Below are positions 1 to 11,000 of a stretch of 64,000 nucleotides of DNA, piece by piece (positions within the stretch are counted from its first letter, which is position 1; each line of letters starts with the position of its first letter). The stretch comes from Lagopus muta (Eukaryota; Chordata; Aves; Galliformes; Phasianidae), in the NCBI RefSeq assembly GCF_023343835.1, contig NC_064439.1, positions 41,905,508 to 41,969,507 of the forward strand. Reading direction: 5' to 3'. Both the position numbers and the translations under genes were made by a program. Below the pieces are notes generated by a model. That model saw only the letters and a list, made by a program, of their open reading frames with translations. It had not been told where the DNA came from and did no database searches.

Positions 1-695
1 GCAGCAAAATGAAAGGAGTAGCACTGGTTACAGTAAAACAGATGAGCTATAAGAAGGAATGAAGTTGTGTGACTGGTAACTTGTCAGTTCAAGCACAACT
101 GCCTTGCCTGGGCAGTAGGAGCATGGTCCAGCCTAGAGGGGGGGTTTGGTTTGGTTCAATAACAAGACGACACAGCAAAGAACGGCAAAGAGGTCATCTC
201 TATAAATGAAAATATGAAACTGAATTTACTTTCAGCAATGTACAGGAATGCCTCAGCACTAGAGCCAACCTGAAGTAACAAAGATAAAGCCCTTTGAGTT
301 CTTACAGCAGTACAAAAGAAAGGAGGATACCGTCTGGCTGGAAAAAGGGATGGCCAGGAGCCCATCCAGCACAGCGGATAGAAGGTGATCACTATGCGGC
401 CCTTCACAGTTAACACAGGAACCTACTGGTGCCTGTATATTTATATGTCCTTATAGTAATAATTTAAGTTCAAAACCTAAGCTATGTATATATATATTTT
501 TGGCAGTAGTTCTTTTTTACCTTGGTTTCCCTCTCATGGTTTCTGCATATGCCAACTTCTGACTGTGCAGTTCACACCTCTGTTCTACTTTTGTCCCATG
601 TTAGAGTAATGGTATCAAACTCTGTAAAGCACTTTTGTGATGTTTCCTGTAAAGAAAGCTGAAGAAAATAAATTTATCTTAACAGCAAGCAACTG
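1..695 (+). other. Probable 3' UTR end of a convergent plus-strand gene (CDV3 candidate)
   Basis: No coding sequence is visible here. The stretch ends in a plus-strand polyadenylation hexamer AATAAA at 667-672 within AT-rich, UTR-like sequence. It faces the 3' end of TOPBP1, whose own signal lies about 920 bp to the right. In human 3q22 the gene that converges on the 3' end of TOPBP1 is CDV3, so this could be the tail of its long 3' UTR. The hexamer is seen; the gene identity is inferred from synteny only, and a chance AATAAA is possible. Confidence 0.35.
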
Positions 696-697
696 AA

Positions 698-1570
698 TTA
701 TACCTCCAGGTTTGTCTGTTTGTGTTCATCTGTCCAGTGACTCCAAACAATGACAGCAGGCACTTGTGATCTGACAGCAACACGCTGTCACTGTGGTGTT
801 CAAGACCTGGGACAGAAATTTTCTTGCTGTCCTCTTTGCTTCACTTGTGCCCTGCCTATGTGACAGCCCAGGCTCTTGCATTGCAAGTGTCCACTTGGGC
901 ACTGTCTGCAGCTGTACAAATCTTCAGAAGAGTGCTGAAGAAATACCTGGAGAGCTGCTCACACTCAGAAGCCTGCTGTACCAAGTCTGCCCTTCTGTCC
1001 AGCCCCTTGTGTCACAGTACTCACAGGACTTGTGTGGTTCCTGGACATCTCTGAAGCTTACCTGTGAAATGCCAATAGTAGCACTACCCTTCCATAGCAG
1101 CATTTTCTGAGAGCAAAGGAGAAAAAATAAACAACAACAACAAAAATACCCTACAGCCCCTTGTTCTTCTCTCCTACTTCCCATTACCTATATAAAAACC
1201 CAAAGCAACATCACCAGTGCAATGCAAAGTTAATTCCAAACTGATATTTAAGGCATTAGTAAACAGCGTTATCTTCAGTATGTGACCCCAAAGCAAGACA
1301 GAGATGCAGTGGTACAATTGGCATTCACTAACACATGTGTTAATATTTGGAATGGCAAAAACTTAAAGTTTTTTATGGAATAATTTATTACTAAAATGTA
1401 TAAGCTTTTTTGGGGTTTTGTTTTTTTTAAATCTAGTTTCTCTTTTGGTATTTTCTCTTGGGCAAAACCAAGAGGAAATACTCAACATATAAGTCCACTA
1501 CTGGAATGACCGTCCATGGCAATGGCATTCTCATCAAGTGGTGTTTTCCCTACCAAAACAAACATAAAGT
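698..1570. other. Short intergenic gap between two convergent 3' ends
   Basis: AT-rich sequence with no convincing open reading frame or recognised repeat. A minus-strand AATAAA at 1385-1390 could be a second, distal poly(A) signal for TOPBP1. Confidence 0.4.
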
Positions 1571-1790
1571 GTGCTGAGCATCTCAAAGTATTTATTTATT
1601 ATACAGTGCTGTCCCTAAACCAAATCGTTAACAGCATCGGTAACCAAAAAGATCTTCCCTATTACTGTAAACCTATTTTAATGTCAGGACAAATGAGAAG
1701 TGAGATTCAAAGCTTTTAATTTTTGTGGTGAGGTTGAAAAAATATAAATACGAATATATAAAATGTACAACTTAAAAGCACAGAGCTTTC
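1570..1790 (-). other. TOPBP1: TOPBP1 3' UTR with overlapping poly(A) signals
   Basis: This is the sequence after the TOPBP1 stop codon (1793-1791). Plus-strand TTTATTTATT at 1591-1600 reads as two overlapping AATAAA hexamers on the minus strand. Cleavage is therefore expected around 1570-1580, which gives a short 3' UTR of about 215 nt. Confidence 0.6.
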
Positions 1791-4700
1791 TCAGTGCATT
1801 CTGGATCGCTTGACTCTGCTCATTTCTCCCGGTGCTTTCCTTTTCTGGGATAATCCAGTCCCAAGTTCTTTGCTGTTCTGGAAGCAAGGCTCAGCTTCCG
1901 GCAGGCAGTAAGACTCCATTGGGGGAGGTGGATCCTTCAATAGAGGAAAGGGAAAAAAAGCTGCTTAGCTCAAGGAGGATCTTCTGAGAACAAAGAAATT
2001 GCTCAGTTGTTTTCTAAGGTGTAAAATTAATAAAATGACCTTTGCACACACACATCTAGCATATTTTGCAAGCTCCTTGCTCTGGCAGAGGCTCCTAGTG
2101 ACCTGCTGGAGGTGACGGGCCTGCCCTGTCCTGCCTGCACAGCACACACCTGGATGAGGAAGTCTGCAATGTACTCTGGCTTCAAGCAGTTCACTCCCTG
2201 GGCTGCCGCCTCTGCTACGTTCACCCTGGTGTCATCTGGCTTCAGCTTACTGAAGTCAGCAAAGAGATGAGTCGCTTCTTTGAAGAAAGACACAGAATGA
2301 CCAGAGAACACCTACAGATTAAAACACGAGAGACAAAAGCTATTAATTTTTTTGTTCCTTCCCCTATGGGAGATAAATGCAGCTCATGACCTATAAACAC
2401 GCACTCAACTATCAAACCAACACAAAACAAAATACCATTTTCTGTGCATTCTGCACCATCTTTACCTTTCAAAGCCAATCCTCTCATCAGAGCAGGACCC
2501 ACAGATTCTGTGCTCAGCAGTCTGAGCAATTTTGGCTAGGCCCTACTACTAGCATAGACAATAACCTGCACAGAGTTTAAGAAATAATACCAATACCTTA
2601 AAAAGTAACAATGAACACTCAACAAAACAACAGAAGATAAAAAAAAACAGTAATGTGTACTTTCTTTTTCCCAGAAAGCTACATACTTTTGCTCCTCCTG
2701 ACTGAAGAAGGCGTCGGAATCCTGCTTCCTTGGTGTGGTCAACATTCAGGATCACTTTCCAGCCACTGAACGCTCCCTAGATAAAAGACTCCACTTAGCC
2801 ATAATGAAGTTCACAGATCCCTCACTTGCCTCTTTCAGGTGTACCTATCAGACAAACATTTGCTATCATCTGTTTTTCTAAATTGTAAAAGGCAGAAAAA
2901 AGCACAGTGTAAAACTATCAGGCGAACACCACGCACTCCACCAGCTTTCCACCACGCCACTCCACCTGCATGGAAGGTGGGCAAACCGTTCTATTCAAAA
3001 CACTTGCAACACCAACAAGAAACAAACATCTTAAGAAAACCTGTGTACTCAATTACATACTCAGCTACAAAGCTGAGTAAGAGCACTTAGGGTCAATATA
3101 TTTCCAAATAGGCAAGGGACATACTTTCTCTCACTAACACTCATTTAAAGGAGGTTATAAAATACACGTGAGTTACACTGATGCAGTTGAGACACTGGCA
3201 GTATTTCCACCTTTCAGTGAATGCTTTCGTGTCTGGTTGGAGAGAGCAGCTACAAGGACTTGGTGAGCTCCTGTTTCACCTTCAGAAATGTCACAGAAAA
3301 ACGGCAGAACTTGCACTGTGAGACATCAGAGAAGGTGCTTTGGGAGAGGTGTCAACTGCTGCCTTGTTTGAAGTACAGTATTTCACCCATTGCTAGATAT
3401 GGGAAAATGCTTTCCAGTGAGCTGTATTCACCTGTATGGCACAGAAGGGATTTCTAAGAATTACTGCCAGCACCATCCATGATTTTCTGGTAAAACCAAG
3501 GGATAATCCCAGCTAGAGCACAAACAAAGGCATCTTAATGGCTGAATTATGCTTACATACATCAATAACCACCTGTCTAGCTCTGCAAACAGCATGACTA
3601 GTGGGTGGTTCAGGAATAGATTAAGATGTAATAGATCAGCACTAAAAGGTTACTCAACTAACTAGAAGATATCCAGCTAAGCCATTTTGTTCTTAGTAAA
3701 ACAGATTCATTTTTCCTGACAGAGAAACTTCTGGGTTTCTCAGTGACAGTCTTGGCCATCCACACTGTACACCCTACATCCAACACACATCTCAGTACCT
3801 CAGTAATTCCAGTTTCTTGCCTTCCTTTGTGAATTTTTTTCCTCCACCTCATGGCTGCAAGCGCTAGCTTCTTCTGGTTTACATTGATCCCAGGCAAAAC
3901 ATTAAGTATGGAATCACTTCCCCACTCATAATCTTCTTCCTAGAATAATCAGAGGCATGAATTACAAAGAAGTCTTGTCAACTTTACTAGCAGAAAGTAA
4001 TAAAAAAAACAACAAACATCCAGAACAAATCACAACTCAGTGTAGTTCTGTGCATCAATTTTATCTGAGCAAAGCAGCTCCTGATAGAATTAGAGATATG
4101 TCTCTTAAATGCACGTAATTACCATAGCCATGCATAAAAACTTCCCACAGGTTTGGTCAGCAACCTGTTTTCAGAGACGAGCTTGCCAAAAGTTTCTGAG
4201 GTACTGGAGCCTCTAAAAATCCCAGTGTTCAGCCACATGAGACATTAAAAAGTGCAACATTCTAGTTTCTCAGTAACGAGGTTACATGCCTGAACAAAGC
4301 AGCCAGCTCCTCTACATGCCTCCAGGTAGGAACGATGAAGCACCCATTTTCCAGCTGCCATCGAGGCCAGGAATTTCTCATTTCGAAGAGGATGTCCCAC
4401 AACGATGTGTGTGCAACTTGGATCAAAGCACTGTTTCTCAAGTACTATTCCGCCTTGGAGTTGAGGATTTAATACGATTCAAGTTATTTAGAGTTCAGGC
4501 TGTACCACAAAAAGATCACTCAAAGTGAGAATTATTTGAATTTTTTTTTAAATCTCAGATTTACACTGAAAATATTACGATTGAAGTGATGAGGGAGAAG
4601 CTGGCAAGGAAAGAGGAACTCTGGGAAAAGAAAAAGTGGTGGTGTAACAGAGACAGGAATGGGAGACACCAGAAGACAGCAGATTCTAGACACTCCCAAC

Positions 4701-5050
4701 AGTAAAGAATGGGGCTGTTGTGGAGACAGCTGAAAGAAACTGCCAGAATACAAAACCATTGCTGTTTTATGGCAAAGCTGATCACTCACATAATAATAAC
4801 ATATTCAAGGAATTGCTCACAAGCACAGAAAACCATAAATTTGAGAACTCTGATCTGATGTGTCGTTAACAGAAGCCCTTTCTTTTCCCAGCTTACAACA
4901 CACACTATTGCATGCATTTCACAAATAGCTGGTACCTAATTCCTCAATCAGATGGCAATAGTCAAATCTTTCTTGAGGATTAAGAGAAGACAGCTGAAAT
5001 TTACGGCATTTTTCTGGTTCTTCATCTACCTTCTCATCTTCTGTAACAGC
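1791..5050 (-). CDS. TOPBP1: TOPBP1 exons 22-27: BRCT7-BRCT8 and C-terminal NLS
   Basis: Exons 22-27 encode the tandem BRCT7-BRCT8, about residues 1258-1485, which binds phosphorylated BACH1/FANCJ and ATR-ATRIP. K1312 in [15 protein letters not shown] matches human K1317. BRCT8 includes [11 protein letters not shown] and [16 protein letters not shown]. The tail carries two basic clusters, QKRKAP and SRVKRSRMH, as in the human nuclear localisation signal, and ends in TGA. Exon 23 (4453-4290) is followed by a GC donor. Confidence 0.95.
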
Positions 5051-8000
5051 CTGAAAATATAGCAACAGATTTTGGAAATATTACAGAAAGATTAGTTTGA
5101 CAGTTGACTGTTTCCCTGCAAGCAATTCTGGGTTATTTTTATGTTAAGTTTTCTTTTAGCATGGAAAAGAAGAACCAAATCTGTCAATCACTTGACAAAA
5201 GCTGGATCTTATCAAATCAGCATTAAGCACCTGCTTAACATCCTCTTGTTTCCCCTTTTTTTAGGGCAGAACTGAATAAATGTGTCATTAAAAACTAATC
5301 CATATTCTCTGAATGGCAAGCTGACAACATGAAGCAACCATCATCCATCTATCACACTGCCTCATCCATTCAGGCTTTCTTTAACTCCCAAGGCTCCCTA
5401 TATACTTCCACCACAGTTTACTCACTAACATGGCACTTCAGCCCTCTGAAGACACATGGTTGCTGCTGGAAGTTGATATACAAATGATACACTGAAGGCA
5501 AAAGCCTACTTTTCCTACTTACTTTCAAGTTCACTACACAACATTAAATTTCTGAACCAGGTTTATGTCCAGAACAAAGATAGGCAGTTGGCATTTAAGC
5601 CTAAATTCCAGATACCATCTGCAAAATACAGGCCTAATGTTTTTCCATCATCCAAACGTGGCTAGAGTTCCCCCTCCTGCTTATAAGCACCCATAAAGCA
5701 GCAAAAGGCTGCAATGAGGTCTCCCTGGAGCCTTCTCTTCTCCAGGCTAAACAAGCCCAGCTCCTTCAGCCTATCTTCATAAAAGAGGTGCTTCAGACCT
5801 CTGATCATCTTCACGGCCTCTTTAGGACCTGCTCTGTCACTTCCATGTTTTTTTTTGGTGCTAGGGGCCCCAGGCCTACACAAAGTACTCCAGATGGGGC
5901 CTCGGAAAGGCAGAGGAGAACAATCACCTCCCTCATCCTGCTGGCCATCAGGATACAGATGGCATCCCAGGCTGCAAGCACGCTGCTAGCTCATGTCCAG
6001 CTTTTCATTCACCAGGACCTCCAACTTCCTCTCCACAGGGCTCCTCTCAGTGCACTTCACATGGATGCTGTTGCCACTGCTGAAATGCACCACCCACCAA
6101 CTCACTGTGCTCACATCCACTGTTTGGTCTCCATAAGCATTCAGCAAGCATTGATGGATGTCAATGGGTGCCATTTTTTCCACACCAAATTATTCAATGC
6201 CACACTTCTTCTTCAGAGGCACTTGCATGTCAGACACCATTTTGTCAGACTGCATCCCTACTGCCATCTGTCACATGGCAACAACATGTAATGGAATACT
6301 GTTGGGAACATTTAACCTCTACTGCCATACCATCAACATCTGCCTCTGATGTTATGGGCAAACATAATAATACAGGAGGCATTACTTTCAGAGCAGCCCT
6401 TAAAGTATAGCTACACTTCTAGAACACATACAATCATGAGCATTTCTTCAAATGTCAAACCTTTTCTTTGGGCTGTGGTGCCACAGGAGGGTTAGCCAGT
6501 GGGAATGCAATGCTGGGAGCCTGCGGGGTGGGGATCAAGTGATCTTTAACGGGTGTTTCAGGATCTCTACATACAGGATTCTTCAGATCTTCAATCGTAT
6601 CTCCATCTCCAGCCTCAGGAACAGCTGAGGAAGTAAAACACTGTTACAGGACCTGTCCTTGGCTGAATATAATTACGGACAAAGTACAAAAGTAGTTATC
6701 CTAAAAGGGTGCTACAAAATGCACAGCTAACATGTCAATATTGCCCTTCTTAAAAGGTGCTTATACCACAGACCACCAACTGAACCTTACAGACTATGTC
6801 CCTGGATGCCTTGTTTTGAAAAGCAGAAAAACCTCAAATGGCCTAATTTCTTATGCTAAATATACTTACTCATTTAAACAAAAATAAACAAACAAAAAAA
6901 ACCCTGAATTTAGCTAATTCTCTTCAACCTCCTCTAGGACAGCAGTTTTCGGTGGAAATTCTTCAGAATAAGAATCTCTACACAATAGATTTGTTGGGGG
7001 GTGGGAAGAGGTGGCAATGGGCAGAGAAGTAAATGATTCTGCTAATCTGTCTGGACGTGTGTATGGGAACTGCTGAGTCACGGCCTGAACCTCTGATTAA
7101 TCACCTGAGGTGAGCCATGAGTCAGCCAGAGGAGCACAGGTGAAGGCAATTCACCTGTGCTGCCCTCCTGGACCTATTTAAGAGCTGGCTACCAGAGGGG
7201 AAGGATCTCTTCTGGAGATCCTCCTCTTTGGTATCTTCTAGTGAGCTCAACCCAAGGGTAAGCTCTTCTACTTATTCTCTTTTGTAATCCTTGTTTGCTT
7301 TGCCTTACTCTTTTGATTATATTGCAATTATAACATCTTGATATCTATTGATTATACACAATTGTATTGTGATTATAACATCTTGGTTATACAACGTGGG
7401 AAGAAAGCCAAAATGGATAAAAAACCTTAAATGTGTTGCTTTAGTCCTGCTTAGTCCCAGCAGAAGATTGAGACTTCAGAAATAACAGGAAAGATAAACA
7501 CAGTATCTTGACTAAATCATAACTGAACCAAATTCATAAGTAGCTCTGAGATACTGTTTTTGGCACTCACAATTATCTTCTTTCTGTTCCTTCAGTCTTC
7601 ACCTACTAATATTTAAAACATTCTGCTGCTAGTATTCCTATTTGAATTCCACTGCATCTACCCTGACTTGCTAGCTGGAAGCCAGCTGAGGATCCAAATA
7701 AAACTGTGGAGGATATTTTCTACAGTTGATACAGATTATTTTCAGAAAAGCACTGCCACTGCCGTGGTGTTTAACCACGTGGTGTTTTTTTAAGAAACAG
7801 CAACACATATAGAGTAGAGCTCAAAGATGAAAAAAGTATAGTTTTACATTCAAGAAATGCCAACGATGTTCACTCTCTAAGTATCTGGTATTTTTGAAGT
7901 AAAATTTAAGCATTGCCATATTTTAAAATCTCCAAAGATCAACCCAATGCTGTAGCAAAGAAAAATGGTATTTTATTTCTGATTTCATTTTACCTATACC

Positions 8001-11000
8001 AGCAATCTCTGCGTCAGGTATGGACCCTTTGAAGGTAGACTCATCCGTGTTCCTATTAACGTTACTCTGAGCTTGCTCTGTGTACTGGGAAGGACTGTTA
8101 GGCCACTGAAAGTTGCTGACAAGTCTCGCTCTCTCCTCCCTTGCTGTAGGATCATCCCAGATGATCTGCTCACTCTGGGATGGCTCCGTGTTGATATCTG
8201 TGAGAGCCTGACGAGATTGCCTGAGGGAAAAAGCACAGATACCTTAAATATTCCTTTGTTTTTACAGAAGACTACCATGCTAGGAGGTAACAACTGTAAC
8301 ATCCAAGCGACATTATTAGAAAGCATGCCCAGAAAAGTGGAAGCCTCCAGTATGAAAGCAACTTTGGCAATCCGTCTTTGTGGATTTAAGGGTCAGTGTG
8401 GCTGAAAAAAGGCAACCAAAATGTAAGCAGGAGATATTTTCACCATGTGTGACACTGATAAATTATTCCATAATCAGTGCAACTCTACCTTTTACTGAAT
8501 CTTTTAATTTGCAAATAAACTCCCAACTAAAGGAATGATTTTGCAAGATTTCAATTACATTCTCACTGGAGCTCAGCACCCTTGGAGCTAAAATCCTATT
8601 CACTGTGATTGCACAGAGAGAAATGAAAAGAGGATAAATAGTCACAAAATGCTTTATAAGAACAACTACAATTTGTTGTATGGGAACTGCTGAGGCATGG
8701 CCTGAACCTCTGATTGATCACCTGAGGCGAGCCATGAGTCAGCCAGAGGAGCACAGGTGAAGGCAATTCAGCTGTGCTGCTGGAAGGGGTGGAGCCAGGC
8801 TGCACCCCTCCTAGACCTATTTAAGAGCTGGCTACCAGCAGGGAAGGATCTCTTCTGGAGATTACCTCTCTTGGTGTTTTGTGGTGAGCCCAGCCAAAGG
8901 GTAAGCTCTTCCACTTATTCTCTTTTTGTTATTATTGTCTACTTTGCCTAACTCTCTTGGTTATATTGTGATTATAACATCTTGATATCTATTGATTATA
9001 CAATTATATTATGATTATAATATCTTGATATCTATTGATTATACAAAGAACAACTACTATTTGTAGATGACTGAGGTACTGAAATACTGCAGCACTGTTT
9101 TCCTCAAATATCTCTAACAATATAACTAACCTGAAGACAAATTAGTTGGTTTGCACAATTCACTTCAATATTAAAAAGCAATTATATTCTACTACTTTTT
9201 TGAAAAGCAAATATACTCATTTATATGTAATCTTAGGATTAAGATAATGTTCTGATTTTATCTAGCAGGTCTTGTTAAAGATTCTAAATTACAAGAAAAT
9301 GAAGTATATCAGAACAGAAAGACAATACAACTGAAAACCCTGGAGATCTGTTCATGTTTCAGTGACTGAGTAGAGAGGACAAGATAAGATACACCAAAAT
9401 GAGAATCAATACCTTAGAGCTTCCAAGGCCCTGCTGCGGCCGTTTCGCACAGACCGTGCGCTATCAGGAGTGGCTGGAGAACTGTCAAAACTGTTCCTTG
9501 AAAGGGATCCTCTTTGTCCTTGTGGTTTCACTATTGATGTGGCAGACATGATCTCCTGCAGCTGCCTCTGGAAGCTCTCCCTCATTTCCAGCGCCTGGGT
9601 TAAAACTTCAGGAGAATAAACAAAGCCCACAAGATCAAGATTACTACGGTAAGTTGGAAAGTACAGCCATACAAGTCAATTTCCTCCCCTGTAACAGGGA
9701 GGAAGGTTATACAATCAAGGAAGGAAAGACTATCCAGGAAAACGATGTATCACTGAAGTCACCCCTTTCTTGTCGCAAGCAGGAATTCACATTTGGATCA
9801 CTTCTGAAATTGTTTACATGATCTGCCTTATATTCCACAACTCTCCTGTAACACTTTTCTTCACATAACACAAAAATGTATAGAAGACTGATTTTTCTGT
9901 GCTAAAAATCAAACTTTGACTTTTTTTTTTAAAAAAGAAATAGCAACTAAGTAATTTGTAATGATTACCCAATTTTTCATGGGGTGGCAAGATCTTTATA
10001 CTAGAGAGCAAAACCCTCAAATCGACCAACAATGGCTAGCTTTATTTGACTGGTAAACAGATACAGCAGCTAAAGCTTTCACATCTTAACATTCAGCACC
10101 TGAAACTGTAGAAGGCTTACACTGGCAGTTTGACATTAGGTGACTATTCTGAGAACAGGGATTTATACTTACCTCCCCTGGATTCACTTATTCCAACGTG
10201 CTCTCCTCCTGTGCCAACTGTTTCCTTTATTTGGTCAGTAGTTAAATCATCTTCAGCATCATCTTCATCCACTAGAATAACCTAAAGCCAATGAAGGCAA
10301 GTAGAATTCTTTAATACCACATCCTTTGTTTTTACCTTCGTTCATCATTTGTGAAAATTCTGGTAAAGAATAATCTTGCCTTAGAACAAGCCAATCTTTC
10401 TGCCACCACGTCGGTAAGATAGTGAAAAATGGCATCAATGACAACACCTACTCTGCAGTCTATAGGTCTACTAAGTCAAGCTTATGCCTTGGATCTCTTG
10501 CTTACTTAAAAAAGAAGGCAGGGAATGGACTACACTATTTCGGATGTGGAAAGCACTTCTAATCCTGAAATGTCTGTGTTTGCTTCTATTGTCCCAGAAG
10601 AGAATTATAAATGCAGGAAAAGCATGAAGCAGCATCTGTAATAGCAATTAATTAGCAGTGAAATCTGCTTCAGCATATCACTGAATAAAGAATCAACTTT
10701 GTTTATTACATTCAACATAACAGCCACGTGAACTGAATTCCAATGATGCCATAGAACATGAATTTCTATCACACACCATACCTCACTTTCTTCTGCTGGT
10801 TTTCCAGTGGGTGGAAGCTTACTGGAAGAGGAAGGCCTGAAATCTTGCACCGCACTGATGTCCAGGCTCATTTTGGGATTGTAAGTGTGAGGAAAGAGAG
10901 ATTCAGGAAGCCGTTTATATTCTTGGGCACACTGTAACAATATTAGTTAATATTATAAAGGTGAGAAACTGGAAAAATCAATACAAGTTCCATACTTAAG

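Noticed and set aside
5788-6291. 167-codon plus-strand open frame
   Set aside because: It is the antisense of a CR1 fragment and a mariner remnant.
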